Both the position numbers and the translations under genes were made by a program. A stretch of DNA of 64,000 nucleotides from the NCBI GenBank assembly GCA_030445275.1, contig JAUCSE010000089.1:62001-126000 (forward strand). The letters are read 5' to 3'. Positions within the stretch are counted from its first letter, which is position 1. Each line of letters opens with the position of its first letter. Origin of the DNA: Mucilaginibacter sp. GTDB taxonomy: Bacteria > Bacteroidota > Bacteroidia > Sphingobacteriales > Sphingobacteriaceae. Positions 33,592 to 42,671 of this stretch are shown here, piece after piece. A model generated the notes under the pieces. That model was given only the letters and a program-made list of their open reading frames with translations, did not search any database and was not told the origin of the DNA.

Positions 33592-34374
33592 ATGAGCGAA
33601 TTTAAACAAACCTTTAACTCATCGCTGGGAAAAAAGCTGATCATGGCTTTAACAGGCTTGTTTTTGTGTACTTTTTTAATAGTACACCTTGGAGGCAACC
33701 TGCTGTTGTTTAGCAACGATAATGGTTTTGGTTTTAATGTGTATGCAAACTTCCTGACACACTTTCCACCTATCGAAGTTATCGCGTACATCTTATACCT
33801 GTCAATACTGGTACATGCATTGTATGCTATTATCTTAACGATAAAAAACCGCAAGGCACGCCCGGTGGGTTACGCTGTAGCGGCCAAGTCAGATGCTAGC
33901 TGGTCATCAAAAAATATGGGGCTGTTGGGTTCTATTTTATTTGTGTTTTTGGTAATTCACATGGGCGATTTCTGGTTCAAGTACAAATACACCAACGAAG
34001 TTAACTTTAAAGAGTACCGTACAGATTTGGCCACAGGCATAACTACGGAGTCGGCCTACACACCGGTATCCGCCGATTTCAGCCACTCAGTTTCTACCGA
34101 AAACAATGTGGAAATAGTAAGGCTGAAAGATCTGCATGCACGTGTAACGCATACCTTTGGTAACATCTGGTATGTATTGATTTATGTAATAGCCATGGGT
34201 GCATTATCATTCCACCTGTTACACGGTTTCCAGAGTGCATTCCGTACGTTAGGTTGGGTACATCGTAAGTATACACCTATAGTATATGGTATTGGTGCAT
34301 GGTTCTTTGCGGTTATTATACCTTTAGGATTTGCCCTTATGCCGGTGTACTACTTTTTTGCACACAAAGGTTAA
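33592..34374 (+). CDS. sdhC: Succinate dehydrogenase/fumarate reductase cytochrome b subunit
   Basis: 260 residues with five membrane helices, as in the single-subunit diheme anchor of Bacteroidota and epsilonproteobacterial fumarate reductases. Haem-ligand His residues are visible in LIVHLGGN, YLSILVHALYA, FLVIHMGDFWF and ALSFHLLHGFQSAF. It anchors the SdhA-SdhB dimer and passes electrons to or from menaquinone. First gene of the operon sdhC-sdhA-(insert)-sdhB. Confidence 0.95.
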   Translation: MSEFKQTFNSSLGKKLIMALTGLFLCTFLIVHLGGNLLLFSNDNGFGFNVYANFLTHFPPIEVIAYILYLSILVHALYAIILTIKNRKARPVGYAVAAKSDASWSSKNMGLLGSILFVFLVIHMGDFWFKYKYTNEVNFKEYRTDLATGITTESAYTPVSADFSHSVSTENNVEIVRLKDLHARVTHTFGNIWYVLIYVIAMGALSFHLLHGFQSAFRTLGWVHRKYTPIVYGIGAWFFAVIIPLGFALMPVYYFFAHKG

Positions 34375-34439
34375 TTTAAGTTGATTAAGTTAAATGGTTG
34401 AGTTACATCAGCCACTCACTAATATAAATTATACGAGAA

Positions 34440-36374
34440 ATGAGTTTAGATGCTAAAATTCCTCAAGGCCCATTAGCCGAAAAATGGAGCAAGCATAAAT
34501 TTAACCTGAAGCTGGTTAACCCGGCCAACAAGCGTAAATACGATATTATTATTGTGGGTACGGGTTTGGCAGGAGCTTCGGCCGCGGCTTCATTGGCCGA
34601 GCTGGGTTACAACGTAAAATCTTTTTGTTTCCAGGATAGCCCCCGCCGTGCGCACTCTATTGCGGCACAGGGTGGTATTAATGCAGCAAAAAACTATCAG
34701 AATGATGGCGACAGCGTTTACCGCTTATTTTACGATACCATTAAAGGTGGTGATTACCGTGCCCGCGAAGGCAACGTGTATCGTCTTGCCGAAGTATCCG
34801 TAAATATTATTGACCAATGCGTAGCACAAGGTGTTCCCTTTGCCCGTGAGTATGGTGGTTTATTGGATAACCGGTCGTTTGGTGGTTCGCAGGTATCACG
34901 TACATTTTACGCACGTGGTCAAACGGGACAACAATTACTGTTAGGTGCATACTCGGCGCTTAACCGCCAGATACATGCCGGTAAAGTAAAAATGTATACC
35001 CGCACCGAAATGCTTGATGTGGTTGTAGTTGATGGCCATGCCAAGGGCATTGTTACCCGCAACATGATCACCGGCGAAATTGAATCACACGCAGGCCACG
35101 CGGTATTATTATGTACAGGTGGTTATAGCAACGTGTTTTACCTGTCAACAAATGCTATCGGTTCAAACGTTACCGCAGCATGGAGAGCCCACAAACGCGG
35201 CGCTTTCTTCGGTAACCCTTGCTATACTCAAATTCACCCAACCTGTATCCCGGTAACCGGCGATCACCAGTCGAAATTGACATTGATGTCAGAATCATTA
35301 CGTAATGATGGTCGGGTTTGGGCGCCAAAAACACCTGAAATAGCTGAGCAGCTGCGTAAAGGCTTGTTAAAAGCTGATCAGGTTAAAGAAGATGACCGTG
35401 ATTACTTCCTGGAGCGTAAATACCCAGCCTTCGGTAACCTTGTTCCGCGCGATGTGGCTTCACGCAACGCCAAGGAAATGGTTGAAGATGGTCGCGGCGT
35501 AGGCGCATCAGGCTTTGCTGTATTTCTTGACTTTGCCGATGCTATTAAACGCCTTGGCGAAGAAACTGTTAAAGCCAAGTATGGTAACTTGTTTGATATG
35601 TACATACAGATCACCGACGAGAACCCATACAAACAACCCATGCGTATTTACCCGGCCGTACACTATACCATGGGCGGTCTGTGGGTTGATTATAACTTAA
35701 GTACCAACGTACCGGGCCTTTACGCCTTGGGCGAGTGTAACTTCAGTGATCACGGCGCTAACCGCCTTGGAGCATCTGCTTTGATGCAGGGCTTATCTGA
35801 CGGTTACTTCGTGATTCCTTATACCCTGGGCGATTACCTGGCTACCATCGGCCCTAAAAAGGTTGATACCAGCCACCCCGCCTTTGAGCAAACGAAAAAA
35901 GACGTACTGGACCACGTAAATAAATTACTGGCATTAAACGGCACCAAAACGGCCGAAGCCTACCACCGCGATCTTGGCCACATTATGTGGGAATATTGCG
36001 GCATGGCCCGCACCGAAGAGGGCTTGATAAAAGCCAAAGAACTGATAAAAGCCCTAAAGGTTGATTTTTGGAAAAACGCCAAAGTTGTTGGCGAAAACGA
36101 AGAGGTGAATGCTTCATTGGAAAGAGCCGGACGTGTTGCCGATTTTATTGAACTGGGCGAACTAATGGTTGATGACGCTTTAATGCGCCGTGAATCATGC
36201 GGTGGTCACTTCCGGGTAGAATCACAAACAGAAGGCGGTGAAGCAAAGCGCGATGACGAGAACTTTGCATTTGTTGCAGCATGGGAATTTAAAGGTGAAA
36301 GCCAACCCGAAGAACTGCACAAAGAGCAACTGGTATTTGAATCGGTGCATTTATCACAAAGGAATTACGCTTAA
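34440..36374 (+). CDS. sdhA: Succinate dehydrogenase/fumarate reductase flavoprotein subunit
   Basis: 644 residues. FAD-binding GTGLAGASAA near residue 41, the covalent-FAD region with SIAAQGGINAAKNYQ, and the C-terminal FAD segment ECNFSDHGANRLGASALMQGL. Oxidises succinate to fumarate, feeding fumC (7.1 kb). In most relatives sdhB follows directly; here about 505 bp with a foreign-looking small gene and two repeats intervene. Confidence 0.97.
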   Translation: MSLDAKIPQGPLAEKWSKHKFNLKLVNPANKRKYDIIIVGTGLAGASAAASLAELGYNVKSFCFQDSPRRAHSIAAQGGINAAKNYQNDGDSVYRLFYDTIKGGDYRAREGNVYRLAEVSVNIIDQCVAQGVPFAREYGGLLDNRSFGGSQVSRTFYARGQTGQQLLLGAYSALNRQIHAGKVKMYTRTEMLDVVVVDGHAKGIVTRNMITGEIESHAGHAVLLCTGGYSNVFYLSTNAIGSNVTAAWRAHKRGAFFGNPCYTQIHPTCIPVTGDHQSKLTLMSESLRNDGRVWAPKTPEIAEQLRKGLLKADQVKEDDRDYFLERKYPAFGNLVPRDVASRNAKEMVEDGRGVGASGFAVFLDFADAIKRLGEETVKAKYGNLFDMYIQITDENPYKQPMRIYPAVHYTMGGLWVDYNLSTNVPGLYALGECNFSDHGANRLGASALMQGLSDGYFVIPYTLGDYLATIGPKKVDTSHPAFEQTKKDVLDHVNKLLALNGTKTAEAYHRDLGHIMWEYCGMARTEEGLIKAKELIKALKVDFWKNAKVVGENEEVNASLERAGRVADFIELGELMVDDALMRRESCGGHFRVESQTEGGEAKRDDENFAFVAAWEFKGESQPEELHKEQLVFESVHLSQRNYA

Positions 36375-36375
36375 A

Positions 36376-36468
36376 TAGATTTGAGACGTGAGATATGAGA
36401 TCTGAGACAAATATTCTACTAAAGCAAATAGAAAGTCTCTTATCTCATATCTAAAATCTCATATCTAA
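36376..36468. repeat. Iterated-word inverted repeat (GAGATATGAGATC type), left of the inserted gene
   Basis: The left arm (36376-36408) repeats TGAGAT/TGAGAC words; the right arm (36435-36468) carries CTCATATCTA twice. It lies 1 bp after the sdhA stop. Confidence 0.8.
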
Positions 36469-36473
36469 ACAAA

Positions 36474-36830
36474 ATGCATAATCTAAAGGAATTGAAAATT
36501 TGGCAAAAAGCAATTGATCTGGCGGTAGATGTATATAAAGCTACCGTAAGTTATCCAGCCGATGAACGGTTTGGATTAACAAGCCAGATAAGGCGAGCCT
36601 CGGTTTCAATTTCTTCAAACATTGCAGAAGGAGCAGGGAGAAATTCAAAAAAGGAATTTTGTAACTTTTTAGGCATAGCCAACGGATCTGCTTATGAGTT
36701 ACAAACACAATTGATTATATCAAATAAATTAAATTTATTAAAAGATGATTTGTTGAATGACTTGCTTAAACAGATTGAAGAATTGCAAAAAATGAATTAT
36801 GCATTTCAAAAAATGTTACTGAACCAGTAA
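36474..36830 (+). CDS. Four-helix-bundle protein (23S rRNA intervening-sequence protein family)
   Basis: 118 residues, usual length. Family hallmarks are clear: LKIWQKAIDLAVDVYKAT, DERFGLTSQIRRASVSISSNIAEGAGR, and ANGSAYELQTQL. Such proteins are known from insertions in 23S rRNA and from scattered genomic copies; their biochemical role is unclear (nucleic-acid binding proposed). Here it sits within the sdh operon, in frame direction, between sdhA and sdhB, flanked by matching TCTCATATCTCA repeats. The gene is intact with its own start and stop, so it is probably translated with the operon. Confidence 0.92.
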   Translation: MHNLKELKIWQKAIDLAVDVYKATVSYPADERFGLTSQIRRASVSISSNIAEGAGRNSKKEFCNFLGIANGSAYELQTQLIISNKLNLLKDDLLNDLLKQIEELQKMNYAFQKMLLNQ

Positions 36831-36837
36831 ACAAACA

Positions 36838-36873
36838 AATATCTCAATTCTCATATCTCATATCTCAAATCTA
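36838..36873. repeat. ATATCTCA word repeat, right of the inserted gene
   Basis: Four rounds of the word (AT)CTCA(TA)T in 36 bp directly before sdhB, matching the right arm of the element at 36376-36468. The pair brackets the four-helix-bundle gene. Confidence 0.7.
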
Positions 36874-36879
36874 GAAAGA

Positions 36880-37668
36880 ATGAACGGAAATATGAACCTG
36901 ACGCTTAAAGTATGGCGCCAGAAAAACGCTCAAACAGCGGGTAAATTTGTGACCTACAAGGCCGAAGGTATTTCGCCTGATATGTCATTCCTTGAAATGC
37001 TTGACGTTGTTAACGAAGGTCTTACCCTTAAGGGTGATGAGCCTATACACTTTGATCATGATTGCCGCGAAGGTATTTGCGGTATGTGCTCATTATATAT
37101 CAATGGCCACCCGCACGGTCCTAAACGTGCCATTACCACCTGCCAGCTGCATATGCGCAGCTTTCATGATGGCGAAACCATTACAATTGAACCATGGCGC
37201 GCAACCGCGTTCCCGATTGTAAAGGATTTGGCGGTTGATCGTGCTGCGTTCGACAGGATACAGCAAGCTGGTGGTTACGTATCAGTAAATACAGGAGGTG
37301 TTCCTGATGGCAATGCCCTCCTGATCCCTAAGGTTATTGCTGATGAGGCCTTTAACTCTGCTACCTGTATTGGTTGCGGCGCTTGTGTTGCAGCCTGTAA
37401 AAATGCATCGGCCATGCTGTTTGTATCGGCCAAGATCACGCAATTGGGTTTATTGCCGCAAGGCCAGCCTGAGCGTTATCGCCGTGCACAATCCATGGTA
37501 GCCCAAATGGACGAGGAAGGATTTGGTAACTGTACCAATACCGGTGCCTGCGAAGCAGAATGTCCTAAGGAAATTAAGCTAACCAACATTGCCCGCATGA
37601 ATAATGACTATTTCAGCGCCAAACTGTTCAGGGAAGAAGAAATTCACGAAGAACAACATGGTGGTTAA
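36880..37668 (+). CDS. sdhB: Succinate dehydrogenase/fumarate reductase iron-sulphur subunit
   Basis: 262 residues; an internal ATG at 36892 is an alternative start. N-terminal 2Fe-2S ferredoxin domain with CREGICGMC, then two C-terminal cluster motifs, CIGCGACVAAC and CTNTGACEAECPKEI. The middle variant CTNTGACEAECP fits the Bacteroidota B subunit. Transfers electrons between SdhA and the SdhC haems. The operon ends at the hairpin at 37689. Confidence 0.97.
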   Translation: MNGNMNLTLKVWRQKNAQTAGKFVTYKAEGISPDMSFLEMLDVVNEGLTLKGDEPIHFDHDCREGICGMCSLYINGHPHGPKRAITTCQLHMRSFHDGETITIEPWRATAFPIVKDLAVDRAAFDRIQQAGGYVSVNTGGVPDGNALLIPKVIADEAFNSATCIGCGACVAACKNASAMLFVSAKITQLGLLPQGQPERYRRAQSMVAQMDEEGFGNCTNTGACEAECPKEIKLTNIARMNNDYFSAKLFREEEIHEEQHGG

Positions 37669-37688
37669 TTGTTGATTAACCGTATATT

Positions 37689-37722
37689 AAAAAGGCTTTG
37701 GAAGTTTTCTAAAGCCTTTTTT
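37689..37722 (+). terminator. Rho-independent terminator of the sdh operon
   Basis: AAAAAGGCTTT (37689-37699) pairs with AAAGCCTTTTT (37711-37721), loop of 11, followed by a T-run. It lies 20 bp past the sdhB stop. Confidence 0.88.
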
Positions 37723-37760
37723 ATTGAAAGACAGATCATACATTAAAACAAAAACATCCC

Positions 37761-37927
37761 GTCAATTGCGAGGTACGAAGACAACCGACCAGAGGGAGCT
37801 CATTAATACCTAATAAAAACAAACACAACATTAATAATCTCTATACTATACAGAGTGAATAGAACAGTTCAGACCTTACATGATCGACCTGCCTATGTAG
37901 AGATTGCTTCGTACCTCGCAATGACGC
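37761..37927. repeat. REP/BIME-like element, long variant
   Basis: The right half is a normal ATTGC...GCAAT-GAC hairpin. In the left half, the closing GCAAT is replaced by a segment reading ACAACCGACCAGAGGGAGC and then TTAATA...TTAATAATC. Two other copies with the same segment lie at 57855 and 60131. Confidence 0.8.
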
Positions 37928-38001
37928 GTTTCTGTTATTTCTTGTATCTATTATTTTGATTCTTACATTCAGGCCCTTTTATCCTTTGTCTAAAAATCCC
38001 C

Positions 38002-39393
38002 CTACACCAACTTCATACCTATCGGATCCCATTTAATAACCTTACCTTCAAAATAGCTATCATTACAGGCCAGGCAGGGGGCAGCCGCGCGGAAACCGAA
38101 TGCGGCATCTTCAACTACGGGCTTACCGGTACGGATGGAGTCAAAAAAATTGGCGAAATGATCATTCGAGTCATTATAGCCCTCTGGTTCTCTGTAAACA
38201 ATATCATCCATTTTGGGGGCCTGCATATCAACTGCCGAATATTTTTTATTATACGCTTCAACAATGGCTTTCTGCATGGCTACAGGGTAGGTTTCAAATG
38301 AATCCCAACCTCCATAACCCGGAGCTACCGGCATTTTACTTTTATGTATGGTAAAGCCTCCGCCATCGCTCATATCAATAACCCCTTCAGAGCCTATTAT
38401 TTTGGTTGATGCACGGTCACCTTCGCCACTTACAAAATTAACCCTTAGCACGGCCTCAAAGGCAGGATGCTCCGGTGTTTCGGGATAGGAGATCACCGCG
38501 CTCATTACATCGGGCACATTCCGTCCGTCTTTCCAATAGGTTAAGCCGCCTATTGAAAATATTTTCTCAGGGCCTTTTGAGCCGGTTATAAAATGAATGC
38601 CCGAAAGCAGGTGCACAAACAAGTCGCCAGCTACACCGGTGCCGTATTCACGGTAATTGCGCCATCTGAAAAAACGGTTACTATCATAAGCATGTTTTAT
38701 TTTACTGTTGGCCTGAAATTGATCCCATCCAACGGTTTGCGCTGAAGCGTCAAGCGGAATGGTATATTGCCAGGCGCCCAATGCACTTTGTCTGCTAAAA
38801 GAAGCCTCAACTGCGTTGATCTTGCCTATAGCACCCGCCTGATATAATTCGCGGGCTTTTTTAAAGGCGATACTACTTACCCGCTGACTACCCACCTGGA
38901 AAACCGCTTTGGTTTCCTGCTGTGCTTTTATTTCATTAAGCCCCTCGCTAATGTGATGCACCATTGGCTTTTCGCTGTAAACGGCCTTACCCTTACGCAT
39001 AGCTTCGATGGATATCGGGCTGTGCCAGTTATCGCTGGTGGCTACTATCACGGCATCAATATCCTTACGGTTCAGGATCTCCTGATAATCAGATGTAGTA
39101 AAAATATTGGGGCCATACACTTCCTTAACACGTTCCAGCCGGCCCTTGTACAGATCGGCGCAGGCTACCAGCTCCACTCCCGGGACGGTTAATGCCGCCC
39201 GTGTATCATTAAAGCCCATGATACCCATACCAATAGTGGCTATCCTGATCTTATCGTTCGAACTTATGCGTTTCTCTGCTTGTAATATCCTTTGCTCATG
39301 TTCTTCCTTAGCGGCCAGACTGGTAAGTGATGCCGAAGTGAGGATAACCGAAGTACCAAACTGTTTTAAAAATTTTCTTCTGTCAGTTGCCAT
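38002..39393 (-). CDS. Gfo/Idh/MocA-family oxidoreductase, Tat-exported type
   Basis: 463 residues. The N-terminus TDRRKFLKQFG plus hydrophobic stretch fits a Tat signal. The Rossmann motif TIGMGIMGFNDT (about 52-63) binds NAD(P), and EKPMVHH (EKP motif) carries the conserved catalytic Lys. The C-terminal domain is the GFO/IDH/MocA substrate domain. Probably oxidises a sugar or sugar derivative in the periplasm; the adjacent, divergent GH20 gene suggests amino-sugar or glycan use. Confidence 0.93.
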   Translation of the reverse strand: MATDRRKFLKQFGTSVILTSASLTSLAAKEEHEQRILQAEKRISSNDKIRIATIGMGIMGFNDTRAALTVPGVELVACADLYKGRLERVKEVYGPNIFTTSDYQEILNRKDIDAVIVATSDNWHSPISIEAMRKGKAVYSEKPMVHHISEGLNEIKAQQETKAVFQVGSQRVSSIAFKKARELYQAGAIGKINAVEASFSRQSALGAWQYTIPLDASAQTVGWDQFQANSKIKHAYDSNRFFRWRNYREYGTGVAGDLFVHLLSGIHFITGSKGPEKIFSIGGLTYWKDGRNVPDVMSAVISYPETPEHPAFEAVLRVNFVSGEGDRASTKIIGSEGVIDMSDGGGFTIHKSKMPVAPGYGGWDSFETYPVAMQKAIVEAYNKKYSAVDMQAPKMDDIVYREPEGYNDSNDHFANFFDSIRTGKPVVEDAAFGFRAAAPCLACNDSYFEGKVIKWDPIGMKLV

Positions 39394-39588
39394 AGGTTTA
39401 GCTTGTAATTATTACGGTAAATGATTAATTGGTTCATACAATCGGGTATGTTTTGCAGGCGCAAGTACGGGATGTATTTATATGCAATATAAAAGAACAA
39501 AATTTAGCTTGCAACTTTTTAATTTTATTTAAAAAGTTTAATTTGCATTCCAATTCCTGAATTAAAACATTCTTCTAAAAACCTTTGT

Positions 39589-41493
39589 ATGAAAAAATTA
39601 TCCTTATTACTCTGCTGTTGCATGGCGAGTATTTTATCGTTTGGCCAGGTTGCACAAAGCGGCTTGTCTATCATTCCCGAACCGGTAAAATCCACACGCT
39701 TTGCGGGTCAGTTTCTGTTACCCAAAAGTGTTATCGTTGAAGCCAGCTCAAAACCAGAGCTTGCGCCTGTAACCAGTTATCTGAAAAGAAAACTATCTAC
39801 CGCGCCTGGTTCATTGGTAACTATAAAAAGTGTAGCCCCAACAGCAGCTATTAAGTTGGTACTGAATAAAACTACCGATCCGCTGATAGGTACTGAAGGT
39901 TACAATTTATCAGTAAAGGCAAAGAAGGTGGTAATAAGGGCCAATGCTCCCGCAGGTTTATTTTACGGTGTACAAACTTTGATGCAACTATTACCTGCAG
40001 AAATTGAAAGTACAGAACAGGTAAAAAATGTAAAATGGGTAGCGCCTTGTGTAGAAATTACCGATTACCCACGGTTTGGTTGGAGAGGGTTGATGTTTGA
40101 TGTAGCACGTCACTTTTTTACCAAGGCCGAAGTAAAGCAATATATAGATGCCATGGTGAAGTATAAGCTTAACCTGCTGCACCTGCACTTAACTGATGAT
40201 GAAGGCTGGCGTGTGGAGATCAAAAGTTTGCCTAAGTTAACATCCGTAGGAGCCTACAATGTTAAGAAGACAGGGCAGTTTGGTACGTTTACGCCGCCAA
40301 CAGCGGATGAGCCACGCACCTACGGTGGTTTTTATACTCAGGAAGATATTAAGGAGCTGATACAATATGCCAAAGACCGGTTTGTAAATATATTACCCGA
40401 AATTGATGTTCCGGGACATAGTCTTGCCGCGGTTGTGGCCTACCCGGAATTGTCGTGCACACCCGGTGCTGATAAATATGTGGTTAACTCAGGCGAACCA
40501 TTTATGGACTGGAGCGGGCCACACAATAAAGCTATTGTTGACAATACTCTTTGTCCGGCCAACGAAAACGTATATGCCTTTTTAGATAAGGTGATCACCG
40601 AAGTGGCTCAATTGTTTCCATTCGATTATATACACCTGGGCGGCGACGAATGTGCCAAGAATTTCTGGGAGCAAAGTGATGCCATTAAAGCCCTGATGAC
40701 AAAAGAAAACCTGAAAACTCAGCAGGAGGTACAAAGTTATTTTGAGAAACGGTTGGAAAAAATAGTGGAATCAAAAGGTAAAAAATTTATGGGTTGGGAT
40801 GAGATCATTGAAGGTGGCTTAGGTCCTAATGCAGCAGTAATGAGCTGGAGAGGTATACAGGGAGGTATTGAAGCAGCTAAGCAAGGCCATGAGGTAGTAA
40901 TGAGCCCTACAACTTATACTTATCTTGACTACATGCAAAGCGATCGCGTAAATGAAACTCATATTTATGCTTCATTGCGCCTGAGTAAATCATACGAGTT
41001 TGAGCCGGTACCTGATGGTGTGGATGCCAAACTGATTAAAGGTGGCCAGGCTAATTTATGGACAGAACAGGTTTACAACATCCGCCAGGCCGAGTATATG
41101 ACCTGGCCACGGGGTATGGCCGTTGCTGAATCGGTATGGTCGCCGAAGGAAAAGAAAAATTGGAATTACTTTTTTGGAAAGATCGAAAAACAATTTCCCC
41201 GTTTTGACGAAGCTGAAACCAAATACGCGCCAAGTGCCTATGATCCGTCATTTGATGCCATCCGTAATGCGGATAAAACCCTGAAGATCACCCTGACCAA
41301 TGAAGTGGAAGGATTGGATATCTACTACAGCTTTGATAATTCGTTCCCTGACAGGTTTTATCCAAAATACACCGCGCCAATTGATGCGCCTAAAGATGCC
41401 ACCACGTTAAGGGTGATCACCTACAGGGGTAAAAAACCGATTGGCCGCATGGTTACTATGCCGTTATCAGAATTGAACAGTAGGATTAAGTAA
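39589..41493 (+). CDS. Secreted beta-N-acetylhexosaminidase, GH20
   Basis: 634 residues with a signal peptide ending SFG. N-terminal GH20b domain (about 25-155), then the catalytic barrel starting at YPRFGWRGLMFDVARHFF. The catalytic pair sits in HLGGDECAKNFWEQSD (Asp-Glu about 352-353). A C-terminal domain (about 545-634) contains a chitobiase-like end. Cleaves terminal GlcNAc/GalNAc from glycans, chitin oligomers or peptidoglycan fragments. Followed by the 41513 palindrome, which may act as terminator. Confidence 0.96.
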   Translation: MKKLSLLLCCCMASILSFGQVAQSGLSIIPEPVKSTRFAGQFLLPKSVIVEASSKPELAPVTSYLKRKLSTAPGSLVTIKSVAPTAAIKLVLNKTTDPLIGTEGYNLSVKAKKVVIRANAPAGLFYGVQTLMQLLPAEIESTEQVKNVKWVAPCVEITDYPRFGWRGLMFDVARHFFTKAEVKQYIDAMVKYKLNLLHLHLTDDEGWRVEIKSLPKLTSVGAYNVKKTGQFGTFTPPTADEPRTYGGFYTQEDIKELIQYAKDRFVNILPEIDVPGHSLAAVVAYPELSCTPGADKYVVNSGEPFMDWSGPHNKAIVDNTLCPANENVYAFLDKVITEVAQLFPFDYIHLGGDECAKNFWEQSDAIKALMTKENLKTQQEVQSYFEKRLEKIVESKGKKFMGWDEIIEGGLGPNAAVMSWRGIQGGIEAAKQGHEVVMSPTTYTYLDYMQSDRVNETHIYASLRLSKSYEFEPVPDGVDAKLIKGGQANLWTEQVYNIRQAEYMTWPRGMAVAESVWSPKEKKNWNYFFGKIEKQFPRFDEAETKYAPSAYDPSFDAIRNADKTLKITLTNEVEGLDIYYSFDNSFPDRFYPKYTAPIDAPKDATTLRVITYRGKKPIGRMVTMPLSELNSRIK

Positions 41494-41512
41494 GGACGGT
41501 TAACGCTACACA

Positions 41513-41552
41513 GCGTCATTGCGATCCGCCGACTGGCGGATCACAATGACGC
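41513..41552. repeat. 40-bp palindrome with CCGCC core, terminator-like
   Basis: GCGTC-ATTGC-GATCCGCC-GACT-GGCGGATC-ACAAT-GACGC: same composite as the perfect palindrome at 13463, with one stem mismatch. A T7 run follows on the plus strand, so it could terminate the GH20 transcript. Confidence 0.75.
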
Positions 41553-41563
41553 TTTTTTTATTT

Positions 41564-41642
41564 TGTCATGCTGAACGGAGTGAAGCATCTATTCATCGAC
41601 AAGCATATTTTACGAATAGATTCTTCGTTCCTCAGAATGACA
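41564..41642. repeat. REP/BIME-like element, ATGCT left and ATTCT right
   Basis: Left half GTC-ATGCT...AGCAT, right half ATTCT...AGAAT-GAC. The two local stems differ by one covarying pair; the arms are otherwise alike the copy at 13350. Confidence 0.78.
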
Positions 41643-41660
41643 ATTGGTGTAATAGTAACT

Positions 41661-42266
41661 TTATAAAACCTTCAACTCTTCCAGCTCAACAGCTAACTGC
41701 TCAGCAGAGGTAAAGTGGATAGTTTTAATACCTGCCTTTTCGGCGGCTAATACGTTGCGGTAGTTATCGTCGATAAAAAGAGCTTCCTGCGAATTTACCT
41801 GGTAGCGATCAAGCAGCAGCTGATAAAACTCTGGTGTAGGCTTTCGCATTTTTTCGGTTCCTGAAACTACAATACCATCAAACCAGTTTAAAAAATCAAA
41901 ACGCTGCAAAGCCACCGGAAAAGTTTCGGCCGACCAGTTGGTTAGCGCGTATATTTTATATTTATTGCTCGCTTTTAGTTGCCTGAATAGCTCGACAGTT
42001 CCGTGAAAAGGCTCGCCCAGCATTTCCTCCCAACGGCTATAAAACGCGCGAATATTGGCTTCGTGCTCCGGGAATTGGGCTACCAATATATCCGTCCCTT
42101 CCTGTAATGATCTGCCGGCATCCTGTTCTTCATTCCAATCAGACGTACAGATATTGGCCAGGAAATCCTTCATTTCCTGTTCGTCATGGAATATAGTACG
42201 ATACATGTAATGCGGATTCCAATCAATCAAAACCGCACCGAGATCGAAAATTATGGTATTGATCAT
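41661..42266 (-). CDS. HAD-superfamily phosphatase, YihX-like
   Basis: 201 residues. Motif I reads FDLGAVLID with nucleophile Asp8, but the usual second Asp is Gly, as in the YihX-type HAD-IA phosphatases (FDLGNV). Motif II ALTNWS and motif IV FIDDNYRNV are present. Likely dephosphorylates a sugar phosphate such as glucose-1-phosphate. Overlaps the upstream lipoprotein gene by 4 bp. Confidence 0.88.
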   Translation of the reverse strand: MINTIIFDLGAVLIDWNPHYMYRTIFHDEQEMKDFLANICTSDWNEEQDAGRSLQEGTDILVAQFPEHEANIRAFYSRWEEMLGEPFHGTVELFRQLKASNKYKIYALTNWSAETFPVALQRFDFLNWFDGIVVSGTEKMRKPTPEFYQLLLDRYQVNSQEALFIDDNYRNVLAAEKAGIKTIHFTSAEQLAVELEELKVL

Positions 42267-42634
42267 TTTTTATCGGCAGGCTTTTTATCGGTGTGCTCGT
42301 AAATTTTAGCATCGGTAACTACCGAATCTTTTAGCGAAAGGATCAACTTTTTAACATAGGTGGTTTTACCTTTCTTTGATATCTCCTGAATCTCGTATAC
42401 CATTTCGTTGGTGTTACTCAATTGCGGGCGATGCAACAGGTGAATTACCTCCTGGTATTTTAGCCCCTTAAGCTTATGATTTTGGAGCAGGTCGTCAACC
42501 ATATTATTGCGAAAAGGGAATTCTAAACCATCTCCATAGTCCCAATCTTCGCGGGTAAACTTTGTATGGTACTTGCAGGCGGTTAAACAAACCACAAGTA
42601 AACTAAACAGGATAATTATTTTTTTATTGAACAT
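42263..42634 (-). CDS. Small lipoprotein of unknown function
   Basis: 123 residues from the ATG at 42634 (MFNKKIIILFSLLVVCLTAC, lipidated Cys20); a longer reading to 42682 would overlap thrC and hide the signal peptide. The mature part contains a short conserved-looking block (VDDLLQNHKLKGLKYQEVIHLLHRPQ) reminiscent of SmpA/OmlA-type small lipoproteins, but this is only a resemblance. Coupled to the HAD gene. Confidence 0.75.
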   Translation of the reverse strand: MFNKKIIILFSLLVVCLTACKYHTKFTREDWDYGDGLEFPFRNNMVDDLLQNHKLKGLKYQEVIHLLHRPQLSNTNEMVYEIQEISKKGKTTYVKKLILSLKDSVVTDAKIYEHTDKKPADKK

Positions 42635-42671
42635 GGATATAGCAATTGGCCCTCCAAATATAGCTATTACC

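Larger units (their letters stand above)
37669..38001. other. 333-bp gap: sdh terminator, then a long REP-like element
   Basis: Holds the hairpin terminator at 37689-37722 and the element at 37761-37927; nothing coding between the convergent sdhB and oxidoreductase genes. Confidence 0.75.
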
